NCBI RefSeq assembly: GCF_020178975.1
Contig: NZ_JAHXBU010000042.1
Location: forward strand, 124,001 to 188,000
DNA length: 64,000 nt
DNA from: Cesiribacter sp. SM1
Lineage (GTDB): Bacteria > Bacteroidota > Bacteroidia > Cytophagales > Cyclobacteriaceae
Direction: 5' to 3'
In this document: in pieces, positions 1-9,088 of the stretch
Layout: each line of letters begins with the position of its first letter
Position numbering within the stretch: position 1 is the stretch's first letter
Program-made: the position numbers and the translations under genes
The notes under the pieces: generated by a model
The model's input: the letters and a program-made list of their open reading frames with translations, nothing else
Databases searched by the model: none
Told to the model about the DNA's origin: nothing

Positions 1-2
1 AT

Positions 3-476
3 CGCACCCTCTTTACCGGCACGCTTAGCTCGCTGGAAGATTCGCTGTTTACCTTCAATAACACCATTGCCAGAAAGCTGCGGCTGCTTATCCACAATGG
101 CAGCAACCTGCCCCTCAACATAAGAAGCGTACAGCTGCAGGGGCCTCGCTACCTACTGATCACCCGCCTGGATACAGGCAATATCAGCGCTGATAGCAGC
201 ACTGCAGCCGTTTCTGACCAGTATTACCTGGTGTATGGAAACCCGGAGGCCTCTGCGCCCCGCTATGATATAGCTCTTTTCCCTGACAGGATACCTCTAT
301 TGCCGGAGCCTGTGGCACTTGGCCCTGAAGATGCGCTGGCTAAAAATTTACCGGCCACCAGCAGCCTTTTTGTTAACAAACTGTGGCTCTGGAGCATTAT
401 GCTGTTACTGATCGGCATTATGGGCTGGTTTGCCATTAAAATGCTAAGAACCGAAAATCAATCCCAAAACGCTTAA
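3..476 (+). CDS. C-terminal part of a DUF3999-like membrane protein (5' end outside window)
   Basis: The reading frame is open from the first bases of the window, so the gene begins upstream. The visible 157 residues hold a beta-rich segment (RLLIHNGSNLPLNIRSVQL) of the kind found in DUF3999 proteins, then one hydrophobic helix near the end (around LWLWSIMLLLIGIMGWFAI) and a short charged tail. This fits an exported protein with a large periplasmic part and a C-terminal membrane anchor. The DUF3999 assignment rests on a short resemblance. YwbE follows 9 bases later on the same strand and may be co-transcribed. Confidence 0.55.
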   Translation, partial: RTLFTGTLSSLEDSLFTFNNTIARKLRLLIHNGSNLPLNIRSVQLQGPRYLLITRLDTGNISADSSTAAVSDQYYLVYGNPEASAPRYDIALFPDRIPLLPEPVALGPEDALAKNLPATSSLFVNKLWLWSIMLLLIGIMGWFAIKMLRTENQSQNA

Positions 477-485
477 ATACCCACC

Positions 486-680
486 ATGGACGGCACCCGA
501 AGAGCTGATGTAAAACCCGGGCTACGGGTAAAAATAGTACTGAAGCAGGATCAGCGCAGCGGCAAACTTACCGAAGGCGTTGTAAAAGATCTGCTCACCA
601 ACTCTCCCACCCACCATCATGGCATTAAAGTAAGGCTGATGGATGGTCAGGTTGGCCGTGTGAAGGAGATCCTGGGTTAG
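486..680 (+). CDS. YwbE family protein
   Basis: This 64-residue protein matches the small YwbE family (DUF2196) over its whole length: R-x-x-V-x-x-G-x-x-V-x-I-V-L-K-x-D-Q near the start, then GVVKDLLTNSPTHHHGIKVR and a closing GRVKEIL. The family has no established biochemical role; its small beta-barrel-like pattern suggests nucleic-acid or ribosome binding, which is only inference. The stop codon overlaps the stop of the convergent DinB gene by a few bases, so the two genes share their 3' ends with no terminator between them. Confidence 0.85.
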   Translation: MDGTRRADVKPGLRVKIVLKQDQRSGKLTEGVVKDLLTNSPTHHHGIKVRLMDGQVGRVKEILG

Positions 681-1162
681 CCCCTGCGGACCTCTGCTTC
701 AGCCATTTTCCAGCTTAGCCTGATCTGCCCCAGGTGGTAAATATCGTGGTACAGCATGCCATTCAGTAAATGCCGGTAGTTGTAGTTCTTTCCCGGCACC
801 TGCTGTGCTAGCCACGCCTCCTCCCTTTCCTGCAAGAGGGCAATAAGCTCCCGCTGCGAAGCTTTCAAAGCTTTTACCAACTGCTGCCATTCATTCTCAT
901 TCCTGATGATAAAATCATTATCCCAATCTGCAGAAGAGTTAATTTCTATACTGTACGCACTATTCTCCTTCAGCTTTTCCAGCACAAATACCCGCCAGGC
1001 CAGCATATGCTTCAGCAGCACAGCAATGGAATGTCCGGCCGCATAGGGTTTATAATTCAGCACCTCAACAGGCACAGCCTGCAGACTACCGAGTACAGAA
1101 ACCCCATACCAGGGTTCGCCCTCAAAAACTTCCTTTAATTCGTTAATCAGGTTTGTGCACAT
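677..1162 (-). CDS. DinB family putative metal-dependent protein
   Basis: A 161-residue four-helix protein of the DinB superfamily. The three histidines expected to bind a metal are visible: H52 in the second helix (LKHMLAW) and H139 and H143 in the typical ending YHDIYHLGQIRL. Members of the fold include bacillithiol- or mycothiol-dependent transferases and many uncharacterised stress proteins; nothing here tells which reaction is catalysed. It stands alone on the minus strand and is convergent with ywbE. Confidence 0.85.
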   Translation of the reverse strand: MCTNLINELKEVFEGEPWYGVSVLGSLQAVPVEVLNYKPYAAGHSIAVLLKHMLAWRVFVLEKLKENSAYSIEINSSADWDNDFIIRNENEWQQLVKALKASQRELIALLQEREEAWLAQQVPGKNYNYRHLLNGMLYHDIYHLGQIRLSWKMAEAEVRRG

Positions 1163-1290
1163 ACCTTCAAGATAAGCTTAAGAAAAAATCAGCTACTCCA
1201 TGCCCGAAAGTAAAAATCCTCTTATCCGATTTCCGTAGCTATCAATACAGATTAATACTAATTTAGTGAACTCACACCCCATTCAAAAAT

Positions 1291-1662
1291 ATGATGAACC
1301 TGGATAAAGTTACCCTAACGGAAAAGTTTGCTCAATTTTCAGACTACTGGAATCCCCGTATTGCGGGTGAACTCAATGGGCAGCAGGTAAAGCTGGCTAA
1401 GTTTAAAGGAGCCTTTGTATGGCATCAGCATGAGCACGAAGATGAATTTTTTCTTGTGGTGGAGGGATCCTTCCGCATGGAGCTCCGGGATAAAACAGTG
1501 GTCCTGAACAAAGGTGATTTCATGATTGTACCCAGGGGCACCGAGCACCGTCCGGTAGCAGATCAGGAAGCGCATGTACTTCTGTTTGAGCCTGCTACCA
1601 CCATCAATACAGGAACATTAGATGCATCAGAGCTTACCAGAACAACGCTGGAAAGGCTTTAG
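1291..1662 (+). CDS. Cupin domain protein
   Basis: A 123-residue single-domain cupin. Motif 1 is complete (H45, H47, E52 and G59) and motif 2 matches G75-x5-P81-x-G83-x2-H86, so a divalent metal site of three His and one Glu is expected. It resembles small stand-alone mannose-6-phosphate-isomerase-like cupins. The substrate cannot be told. Two ATG codons are adjacent at the start (1291 and 1294). It is monocistronic: a hairpin follows the stop and the next gene lies 160 bases away. Confidence 0.88.
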   Translation: MMNLDKVTLTEKFAQFSDYWNPRIAGELNGQQVKLAKFKGAFVWHQHEHEDEFFLVVEGSFRMELRDKTVVLNKGDFMIVPRGTEHRPVADQEAHVLLFEPATTINTGTLDASELTRTTLERL

Positions 1663-1676
1663 ACCTTATCATTGAT

Positions 1677-1714
1677 CAACAACCAAGCCTGCTGTGCATC
1701 AGGCCTGCTTGTTG
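1677..1714 (+). terminator. Hairpin after the cupin gene
   Basis: An imperfect 15-bp inverted repeat (13 of 15 positions pair; arms begin CAACAACC and end GCTTGTTG) lies 14 bases after the cupin stop. The T-run after it is weak (aatatttt), so termination is plausible rather than certain. Confidence 0.45.
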
Positions 1715-1822
1715 AATATTTTCAGGCACTAGGACCCCCTATTTTAAACATTCCTTGGTCTGCACAATTTTTCATATTATATATACAGCTATTATCAGCT
1801 CCTGTTTACGTAATCAATCCTC

Positions 1823-2977
1823 ATGCAATTAGATGAAATACTGAAAAAGGCCAGGCACCTGGCTACTGAAGTACTTTCTGTAGAATCGGCTTTGGTAGAT
1901 AAGGAAGCCGTATGGCCGAAAAAAAGTATTCAGGCACTGTTGAATGCCGGTTTGGGAGGACTCGTTGCTCCTAAAGAAACAGGGGGCCAGGGGCATGGGC
2001 TTTATGCGCTGGCACGTGTAGCCGAAACACTCGGCGAAGCCTGTGCTTCTACCAGCCTATGCTTTGGTATGCACTGCGTTGGCACTGCTGTTATAGCTGC
2101 CAAAGCAACCCACTGGCAGAAAGAAAATTACCTGGTGCCAATTTCGCGTGGAGAGCACCTCACTACCCTGGCGCTAAGTGAACCAGGCACCGGCGCTCAT
2201 TTTTACTACCCCCAAACGCAGCTTCTGCCCCTTTCTGAAAATGAATTCAGTATTAAGGGAAAGAAATCCTTTATCACCAATGGCAACCAGGCCGATTCTT
2301 ACGTTATATCCACAGTAGCTGTAGACCCGGATGCTGACCCGAATCTGTTCTCCTGCATTGTGGTAGACAGGGAAACAGAGGGCTTGGTATGGGGCCCAGA
2401 CTGGCAGGGCATGGGCATGCGCGGGAATTCCTCCCGGGGACTGGATATTCAGTCAGCCAAAGTCTCTGCCAGGCATCTGCTTGGCAAACAGGGAGATCAG
2501 CTTTGGTATATCTTTAACGTGGTGGCGCCGTACTTTTTAACAGCCATGGCCGGCACCTACCTTGGTATTGCGCAGGCTGCCTTTAACGAGGCCCGCGAAC
2601 ATCTGCAACGCAGAAGTTATGCCCACAGCGGTGCCGGTTTAAGCCAGGTACACGTGCTACAGCACAAGCTGGGATCTTTATGGGCTAAGATTGAACGAAC
2701 ACGCAGGCTGATCTACTATGCCGCACAGGAAGGCGACACTGAAAACTTCAATGCACTTCCTGCCATCCTTTCTGCGAAGGCCGAAGTGGCCCATTGTGCC
2801 GTAGAGGCTGTAAACGAAGCCATGACCCTTTCGGGAGGTATTGCCTACCGAGAAAACAGCCGCTTTAATGTGCTGCTGCGCGATGCAAGGGCAGCCCACA
2901 TCATGTCTCCCACTACTGACCTGCTCTACACCTGGCTGGGCAGAGCCCTGCTCGACCAGCCCATACTATCTGATTGA
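1823..2977 (+). CDS. Acyl-CoA dehydrogenase family flavoprotein
   Basis: A 384-residue protein with the order typical of acyl-CoA dehydrogenases: N-terminal helical domain (1-115), central beta domain with LALSEPGTGAH and the FITNG flavin-contact segment (about 115-215), and C-terminal helical domain. In ordinary family members a catalytic Glu lies in a YEGT-type motif near the end. Here the equivalent stretch reads HIMSPTTDLLYTWLGRALL with no Glu, so the usual alpha,beta-dehydrogenation is doubtful. The protein may use another base or act like the DszC-type flavin monooxygenases of the superfamily. A histidine kinase gene follows after 12 bases, suggesting co-transcription. Confidence 0.85.
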   Translation: MQLDEILKKARHLATEVLSVESALVDKEAVWPKKSIQALLNAGLGGLVAPKETGGQGHGLYALARVAETLGEACASTSLCFGMHCVGTAVIAAKATHWQKENYLVPISRGEHLTTLALSEPGTGAHFYYPQTQLLPLSENEFSIKGKKSFITNGNQADSYVISTVAVDPDADPNLFSCIVVDRETEGLVWGPDWQGMGMRGNSSRGLDIQSAKVSARHLLGKQGDQLWYIFNVVAPYFLTAMAGTYLGIAQAAFNEAREHLQRRSYAHSGAGLSQVHVLQHKLGSLWAKIERTRRLIYYAAQEGDTENFNALPAILSAKAEVAHCAVEAVNEAMTLSGGIAYRENSRFNVLLRDARAAHIMSPTTDLLYTWLGRALLDQPILSD

Positions 2978-2989
2978 TCTTTATAAAGA

Positions 2990-4534
2990 ATGGCGAGAAT
3001 AGCATATACTGGTTTAACTGCATCGAGTATCGAAGCACTACGTCATGGACTGGCAGATACCACGCAAGAGGCTGAAACAGGTGAATTCATAGAAATATGC
3101 GAAAACACAGCACGCGAGGAGCTGGCACAGCAGGCAAGGGCTGCAGATGTGTACCTGATAGGCGAAGAGGTTGACAACCCAATTAAACTGGCCCAGATGG
3201 CCCATGCCATAGACAGCTACCTGTCTGTGATTATTGTAAACGACAGCAAAAGCTTTTCTAAGATCAAGCAGGCCCTGCTCTTTACTCCATTTATTGGCAA
3301 TAATGTACAGAGCCTGGCAAGCGAGATTGGCACTGGGCTTGCAAGTGCTACTCAAAATGCAATTCTAAAAACACAGCAAAGGCGTAATTACGTGCGCCTC
3401 AAAACAGCCCCGGCCCTGCAGCAGCCAAATGCTCATATTTACGAAGATATAAAATCGGAGTACCTTGATAAATTTCTGCAGGAGGCACCCATTGGGGCCG
3501 TACTTATGACAGAAAAAGGACTGATCCTTGCTGTTAACCGCTATGCCACCAGGGTGTTGGATAATACGGAGAAACAACTGATTGGCGCCCCCTTCAGCAG
3601 CCTTTTTGGTGCAGCGCAGCAGAAACAACTGGCGAAGCTATTCGGGCAGGACCAGAGTAGTACCGAGCAGCTTACCATAGAACGTAACAGCCACCAGACA
3701 CAGGTGCTGGAAATCAGCTTTGCACAGATCACCATCAAGAACAGGGTTCCCTACCGCCTGGGGCTCATCACCGACATTACAGATAAGGTGCTGGCTCAGC
3801 AGAAGGTAGAACACCAGCTAGTGGAACTTCAGAAAATAAACCATCAGCTAAGTAGGGCAGTAAATGACCTGGATGCTTTTGTCTATACGGCTTCGCATGA
3901 TTTGAAGGCCCCCATTGCAAACATCGAAGGCCTGATTACGCTCATCAGAAAAAAGTCAGACACTACAGACCCTGCACTCCAGCACCTGTTTGCCATGGTT
4001 GATGTTTCCATTGACCGATTCCTGGCAACAATCAAAGATCTTGCTGAAGTAGCCCAGATTCATAAAAAACATACGGATGAGGATATCCAGACCAATGCGT
4101 TTGAGGTAATTGGTGAAGTTCAAACCCTCATCCACAAGATGATAGAAAGCGCCGGCGCCACCATTCAGCTCGACTGCCCGCCCAAACTTAGCCTTAGTTT
4201 TCCTAAAAGCAAGTTTCGCAGCATTATTTACAACCTGCTTACAAACGCCCTTAAATACGGTGCTCCCAACCGTAAGCCACTCATAAAAATAAAGGTAGAG
4301 CGGAGTGGTGATTACACAATGTTAAGTGTTGAGGATAATGGACTGGGCATTCCTGCCGATAAAAAAGATAATATCTTCTCGATGTTCAAGCGACTGCACA
4401 CACACGTAGAAGGCAGCGGAATAGGCTTATTCATCATCAAGAGAATAGTAGAGAGCACCGACAGCCGAATAGAGGTAGAAAGCGAAGAAGGCTTTGGCAG
4501 CACCTTCAGGGTATACCTGAAAGAGCAGCGTTAG
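2990..4534 (+). CDS. PAS-domain sensor histidine kinase with pseudo-receiver-like N terminus
   Basis: 514 residues with no membrane segment, hence cytoplasmic. Residues 1 to about 130 alternate helices and strands as in a receiver domain but show no phosphoacceptor pattern. A PAS domain spans about 158-275 (APIGAVLMTEKGLILAVN to GLITDITD). The HisKA dimerisation helix carries the phosphorylated His303 in TASHDLKAPIANIEGL. The HATPase domain shows the N box (NLLTNALKYG), G1 (DNGLGIP) and G2 (GSGIGLFIIKRIV). No response regulator is adjacent. The 12-base gap to the upstream acyl-CoA dehydrogenase-like gene suggests a shared transcript. Confidence 0.92.
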   Translation: MARIAYTGLTASSIEALRHGLADTTQEAETGEFIEICENTAREELAQQARAADVYLIGEEVDNPIKLAQMAHAIDSYLSVIIVNDSKSFSKIKQALLFTPFIGNNVQSLASEIGTGLASATQNAILKTQQRRNYVRLKTAPALQQPNAHIYEDIKSEYLDKFLQEAPIGAVLMTEKGLILAVNRYATRVLDNTEKQLIGAPFSSLFGAAQQKQLAKLFGQDQSSTEQLTIERNSHQTQVLEISFAQITIKNRVPYRLGLITDITDKVLAQQKVEHQLVELQKINHQLSRAVNDLDAFVYTASHDLKAPIANIEGLITLIRKKSDTTDPALQHLFAMVDVSIDRFLATIKDLAEVAQIHKKHTDEDIQTNAFEVIGEVQTLIHKMIESAGATIQLDCPPKLSLSFPKSKFRSIIYNLLTNALKYGAPNRKPLIKIKVERSGDYTMLSVEDNGLGIPADKKDNIFSMFKRLHTHVEGSGIGLFIIKRIVESTDSRIEVESEEGFGSTFRVYLKEQR

Positions 4535-4543
4535 AAAAGAAAA

Positions 4544-4563
4544 AGCGGAGCATCTGCTCCGCT
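4544..4563 (-). terminator. Hairpin terminator for the minus-strand alcohol dehydrogenase
   Basis: A perfect 9-bp inverted repeat AGCGGAGCA/TGCTCCGCT lies between the convergent kinase and alcohol dehydrogenase genes. Read on the minus strand it is followed by TTTTTCTTTTC, an intrinsic terminator. On the plus strand no T-run follows. Confidence 0.75.
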
Positions 4564-4567
4564 CCTG

Positions 4568-5743
4568 CTAGATCGAGGGTGCAAATACCACCCGTACACA
4601 ATTATCCTTTTTCTTCTTGAACATCTGGTAACCTTCGTGCCCGTCTTCGAGCGACCATTTATGGGTAAGCATATAAGTAGGATCCACATCTCCCTTCTGC
4701 ACATGCTCCAGCAGCTTGGGAATATAGCGCTGCCCGTGCATCTGTCCCATTCGCATGGTCAGGGCTTTGTTCATGGCCGCCCCCATCGGGAACTTATCAA
4801 TAAGCCCGCCATATACCCCTACAATAGAAACATTACCCCCTTTGCGGCAGGCCATAATGGTTTCCCGCAATACGGTTGGACGATCGGTCTGTAATCGTAC
4901 GGCCTGTTTGGCTCTGTCGTAATAATAGTCGGCGCCGTAGCTGTGTGCTTCCATGCCTACAGCATCGATGCAACTGTCGGGTCCGCGGCCCCCGGTCATT
5001 TCTTTCAGGGCCACCTGAACATCAACCTCAGCATAATTCAGCACCTCGGCTTTGGCCATATTTTTAGCCATGTTCAGGCGCTCCGGCAGTCGGTCTATGG
5101 CTATTACACGCTCTGCACCTAATAAATAGGCACTCTGGATGGCCATCAGGCCTACACCGCCACAACCCCAAACCGCCACTACATCGCCAGGCTTGATATT
5201 GGCCATATCGGCGGCCATATAACCGGTGGGAAATGCATCGGAACAAAACAGGGCCTGATCATCCGTCAGCCCTTCGGGCACCTTAAAGCAGCCTTTATCG
5301 GCATAGGGTACCCTGATGTATTCGGCATGGCTGCCGGCATAGCCGCCAAAGGCATGGGAATAGCCAAAGATACCGGCTGTGGCATGGCCATAGGCCTTCT
5401 CCAGTATCTCCTCATGTGGGTTTGAATTATCGCAGAGGGAGTATTCATCGTGCTGGCAAAACCAGCAGTCACCACAGCCTAATATGGAGCAAACCACTAC
5501 CCGGTCGCCTTTTTTCAGCTTTTTCACACCTGGTCCAACCTCTACCACTTCGCCCATAAACTCATGGCCGATGATATCGCCTTCCCTCATGGAAGGTACG
5601 TAGCCATCCAGCAGGTGCAGATCAGAGCCGCAAACCGACGATAAACTTACCTTTATGATGGCATCTCCGGGATTTAGTATTTCCGGGTCTTTTACCCGCT
5701 CAGTGTTCAATTTATTAGTACCAACGTAACACAGTGCCTTCAT
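4568..5743 (-). CDS. Zinc-dependent alcohol dehydrogenase (MDR family)
   Basis: A 391-residue medium-chain dehydrogenase of the formaldehyde-dehydrogenase-like branch. Catalytic zinc ligands C38 (CGSD) and H60-E61 are present, as is the structural zinc set C90, C93, C96 and C104. The NAD(P) fold has WGCGGVGLMA near residue 190. The insertion HSYGADYYYDRAKQ is typical of this long branch, often annotated as zinc-dependent or glutathione-dependent formaldehyde dehydrogenase. The substrate is unproven; a role in aldehyde detoxification is inference. The start at 5743 gives a normal N terminus (MKALCYVG). It may share a transcript with the SRPBCC gene 43 bases upstream. Confidence 0.88.
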   Translation of the reverse strand: MKALCYVGTNKLNTERVKDPEILNPGDAIIKVSLSSVCGSDLHLLDGYVPSMREGDIIGHEFMGEVVEVGPGVKKLKKGDRVVVCSILGCGDCWFCQHDEYSLCDNSNPHEEILEKAYGHATAGIFGYSHAFGGYAGSHAEYIRVPYADKGCFKVPEGLTDDQALFCSDAFPTGYMAADMANIKPGDVVAVWGCGGVGLMAIQSAYLLGAERVIAIDRLPERLNMAKNMAKAEVLNYAEVDVQVALKEMTGGRGPDSCIDAVGMEAHSYGADYYYDRAKQAVRLQTDRPTVLRETIMACRKGGNVSIVGVYGGLIDKFPMGAAMNKALTMRMGQMHGQRYIPKLLEHVQKGDVDPTYMLTHKWSLEDGHEGYQMFKKKKDNCVRVVFAPSI

Positions 5744-5786
5744 CAGAAAAAAATTAAAATGTTATAAAAATAGAACTCTGAAAAAA

Positions 5787-6560
5787 TCAATAGTTTTTGT
5801 TTTCCCTGCCGGAAGGTTGCCCTTCAATGGTGGGTATTTCACCGGTTTCCATCAGGTGCTTGAAGCGGCGCATATCTTCGTGCACCACACTTTCAATGGC
5901 CGGGTTCAGCATTTTTGCCACACCGCCGCCAACATAACCCTCTGGCGCATAGTACTTGATGGTCGCATGCAGCTCGGTGCCTCTTCCCCCAGGCGCATCC
6001 CTAAAGGTAATTTCACCCGACTGGCTCACATCAGAGCCATTGTAGGTACGGTAAAGAATACGCTCATTGGCTGTTTCCTCTACAATCTCCGCCTCCCAGT
6101 CGAACTTGTTGCCCAGCTTGGGCACTTCCATTTGCCAGTGGTAGCGCTTGCCCCCGGCATCCAGCGGTTCTACATGCGTTATATGCTTCATAAAGTTGGG
6201 GAGGTTCTCGAGCTTACGCCAGTAGCTGTATACTTCTTCTCTGGGCTTGCCAATGGTTACCGATTTTTTAACAACCACTGGTACGCCCTCCCTGCTGGCG
6301 GTGTTACGGCCAATCATATCATTAACACCGCAATGCCCTGTAAGGCCCCTATGCACAAAAGAGGCGCCAGTTATACCTAATAAAACATTGGTGATGCTGA
6401 ATTTTTTGAAGCCCAGGTAGAGCAGTGCGGCACCGGCTGCCACAGAAACAATACGCTCGGTGGTACCTACGTTAATATGGCTACTGCCTGTAATTTCAGG
6501 CTCCAGGTGCAGATCGTCTTTTGTAAAATCTGATAGTTTGTTTGCCTTTATTTCAGTCAT
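5787..6560 (-). CDS. SRPBCC domain protein with N-terminal DUF2892-like membrane segment
   Basis: 257 residues in two parts. Residues about 28-85 are a DUF2892/YgaP-type membrane unit (GTTERIVSVAAGAALLYLG, then a second hydrophobic helix and HCGVNDMIGRNT). Residues about 95-240 form a cyclase/dehydrase-type SRPBCC domain (VTIGKPREEVYSYWRKLENL). This combination is common in Bacteroidota and Proteobacteria and often lies beside zinc alcohol dehydrogenase genes, as here. The hydrophobic ligand of the SRPBCC cavity is unknown. Confidence 0.82.
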   Translation of the reverse strand: MTEIKANKLSDFTKDDLHLEPEITGSSHINVGTTERIVSVAAGAALLYLGFKKFSITNVLLGITGASFVHRGLTGHCGVNDMIGRNTASREGVPVVVKKSVTIGKPREEVYSYWRKLENLPNFMKHITHVEPLDAGGKRYHWQMEVPKLGNKFDWEAEIVEETANERILYRTYNGSDVSQSGEITFRDAPGGRGTELHATIKYYAPEGYVGGGVAKMLNPAIESVVHEDMRRFKHLMETGEIPTIEGQPSGRENKNY

Positions 6561-6773
6561 GTATTTACTGTTTAGTTCAATAATTTCAACAGAGATCGTC
6601 CCGGCTTGTTATGGGATACCGGCAGTTACAACACTATCTGTTAATAAACATGAACCGTTAGTTTATAAGTAGAGTGCGCACAGAATTGCCGTTCATTTCT
6701 TTGTTCAGCAGATCAAAGCCCTCTAACTTAGAAGCCTGCAGGCTAAAGTCATCAATTTTTACTCTTTTCAACT

Positions 6774-7340
6774 ATGAAAACTGCTTTTTCTGTTCTATTT
6801 GCGGGAATTCTCCTGCTGGTTGGCTGTAAAAAGGAAGAGCAACCAGCGCCAAAAGCAATAGAAGCCCATGCTCCTATTTACAGCCTTAGTGGCAGCAGCA
6901 CAACTCCCGCAAAGCTGGGCGATGCTTATTTTACACAGCAGGATGGTGTAGTTACCCTGGAGCTGGAGGTTGCAGGCTTAGCTGCAGGAGGCTCCCATGC
7001 CATTCACCTGCACGAAGGCAGCTGCGAAAACCCCGGCATGCACTGGAATGGTGGCAGCAGCGACTCCTATTGCCAGGTACCAAACCTGGATGGCAACTGG
7101 GGCAGGCCCTACCTGGGCGATGTAGGCAATATAGAAATTGAAGAAGATGGCACCGGTACCCTCACCCTTCGCACCAATTTATGGGCTATTGGTGACGGAT
7201 CTCCCCTCGACATCACAGGTAAAATGATTATGCTGCACGAACAGCCCGAAGATTTTGATCTGGAGTGCGATCCCAACCATCAGAACCACCCCCACAACAA
7301 CCCGAAAATTGCCTGTGGCGCCATTGGCAGCAGTCATTAG
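6774..7340 (+). CDS. sodC: Lipoprotein of the Cu/Zn superoxide dismutase family, apparently Cu-only
   Basis: 188 residues beginning with a lipoprotein signal (lipobox LVGC, lipidated C18), so it should be anchored in the envelope. The SodC fold is recognisable from HAIHLHEGSCENPGMHWN, GDVGNI and the closing ACGAIG. Copper ligands H78, H80, H90 and H155 are all present, and C84/C181 can form the usual disulfide. Of the zinc site only H90 and D116 remain: the RHVGD-type histidine is Y113, and the zinc loop (about 91-112) contains no His. That is the pattern of Cu-only dismutases. Superoxide removal outside the inner membrane is the likely role, inferred from the family. Confidence 0.8.
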   Translation: MKTAFSVLFAGILLLVGCKKEEQPAPKAIEAHAPIYSLSGSSTTPAKLGDAYFTQQDGVVTLELEVAGLAAGGSHAIHLHEGSCENPGMHWNGGSSDSYCQVPNLDGNWGRPYLGDVGNIEIEEDGTGTLTLRTNLWAIGDGSPLDITGKMIMLHEQPEDFDLECDPNHQNHPHNNPKIACGAIGSSH

Positions 7341-7799
7341 GTACTCGGCAGTGGATGATTGTAGCAATTGAGTAAGCCTGGAAAATAAATATATCAACCC
7401 TTCGGGATTCCGACGCTTTGTTGGTTTTGATTGCAGTGATCATTTCATCCCTTCCGGATTCCACACTATCTGAATACCTGCAGCTAACATCAAATTCAGG
7501 GTTAAATGCTACCGCTATCTTGCTGCTAACAGCTTACATCATCCGGAGCTGGATGCACTGTTACTATTAACGTGGGTTAAAGATTAGCATCAGCGTCAGT
7601 TGCTCCTTGATCGTCATCCCCGCGCATGCGGGGATCTGTCAGCTAAAAACAAGAATGGTGATTTCACCTTAAAAGCAAACAGATCTCCCTCTTCAGGGGA
7701 ATGAGGGCTTGTATTTAGCTGTAGAAGATGATAAGAGGTAGAATATCAGCAGCTTTCATCCTTAGCCCACCTTACGATCAGATAGCATCTATCAATACC
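7341..7799. other. Non-coding 459-bp stretch with small repeats
   Basis: I see no credible gene here. It holds an imperfect 17-bp direct repeat, 7395-7411 and 7446-7462 (15 of 17 identical, CCCTTC then GGATTCC), and a 20-bp hairpin at 7616-7635 with 8-bp arms ATCCCCGC/GCGGGGAT and loop GCAT. Both look like fragments of dispersed intergenic repeats. Confidence 0.5.
7616..7635. repeat. REP-like GC-rich hairpin
   Basis: The arms ATCCCCGC and GCGGGGAT flank a GCAT loop. There is no T-run and no gene nearby that would need a terminator, so it is better read as a palindromic intergenic repeat. Confidence 0.45.
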
Positions 7800-8867
7800 T
7801 TAAACAGCCGGGCGGTAAATATCGGCGGCAGATTTACCTGCGCGCATAAACAGTTTCTCGAACCTGATGTACACCTGGTAACTGATTAACAGGGTGAGCA
7901 AGGCTGAGGTATACAGCTGGGCGGGCAAAGAGAAAGCCATATACTGTGCTCCCAATGCTGCATAACCAAGCTTTACATAATGCAGCACAATAGGATGCAG
8001 CAGGTAAACAGAATAGCTGGCTTCGCCCAGCATCCGCAGCTTCCTGTGCAGGAATTGCGGCAGCGTGAAATTAGTCTTATAAATGGCGAAGCACAACAGC
8101 AGGCAGATACCTGTAAATACCAGTCTGTTGGCATTGGTCACCAGCATGATCTGGTCACCCTCAACAGGATAAAAAATAAAAGCTGTAACCGCCAGCACCA
8201 GGAGTGTAAAGGAAAGGTAAAGCGATACTTCCCGCCCCTCCCACCACCAGCCGATCAGGTAGCCGGCAAGAAAAAGAAATACCTGGTTCAGCGGGTTTAC
8301 ATATGTGGCCCATTGCCTGCTTAGCGTTGCCTCTTCCTGAAGCATGTAGAAGGCAAAATAGAAGTGGAGCAGCAGGATAGCAGCACTTAGGATATAAAAC
8401 AAGCCCTTCTGCTTTTTGCTTAGCACAATAAAAACTGCAAAAAACAGGTAGAACACCAGCTCATTGCCTATTGACCACACGCCTACACCTATGTACTTTT
8501 CCCAGCCCAGTACACCAAAGAGGCCTGTAAAATTGAGAAAGATCCGGTAGCCATCGGGTTTATGCTCTGCTAGGTAAATGGTAATGAGCATCACCAGCCA
8601 GAGCAGCGGAAAAATCCTGAAAATACGCTTTATGTAGAAATCGCTGAAGCTGCCAAAGTTGAGCTTCATTTTATGGAAGTACACATGGTAAAGCGTGAGT
8701 CCGCTAAGAACATAGAAAACAGCAACGCCATAAATACCTATTCTGCCCAGGAAGGTATCAGCCTCGAAAGTACCATACTCCCAGCTAAGGTAGTGATAGA
8801 TCATAATACCCAGGGCCGCAAGTCCGCGCAGGTAATCCAGGGCATACAGCCGCTTGTTTTCTTTCAT
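7800..8867 (-). CDS. Membrane acyltransferase (acyltransferase 3 / OafA-like)
   Basis: A polytopic membrane protein of 355 residues. It begins LYALDYLRGLAALGIMIYHYLS, the family's N-terminal signature with the conserved His in the first membrane helix, and has about ten hydrophobic helices. Such enzymes O-acylate surface sugars or cell-wall components. I chose the ATG at 8867 because the longer frame (to 8987) adds 40 residues lacking family character. The gene is isolated, so the acceptor is unknown. Confidence 0.88.
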   Translation of the reverse strand: MKENKRLYALDYLRGLAALGIMIYHYLSWEYGTFEADTFLGRIGIYGVAVFYVLSGLTLYHVYFHKMKLNFGSFSDFYIKRIFRIFPLLWLVMLITIYLAEHKPDGYRIFLNFTGLFGVLGWEKYIGVGVWSIGNELVFYLFFAVFIVLSKKQKGLFYILSAAILLLHFYFAFYMLQEEATLSRQWATYVNPLNQVFLFLAGYLIGWWWEGREVSLYLSFTLLVLAVTAFIFYPVEGDQIMLVTNANRLVFTGICLLLCFAIYKTNFTLPQFLHRKLRMLGEASYSVYLLHPIVLHYVKLGYAALGAQYMAFSLPAQLYTSALLTLLISYQVYIRFEKLFMRAGKSAADIYRPAV

Positions 8868-9088
8868 GCTGCCAGAAAAAATTTTTCTAATGATGTAGGG
8901 GCTCCTATAGACTAACGCAAAAATTCCCTCCAGCGGTAAATGCGCCCTGCCAGGTATCTTAATATCAAGCGTTAAAGCACAGGTCACGCCTGTGCTGGCA
9001 CATCCGTTTAAAATTTAGGGCAGAAGCAGACAACATCAACACCCCGCTGTTAGAATTGGCGTAACAGTAACGCACAAATGAAAACTGG

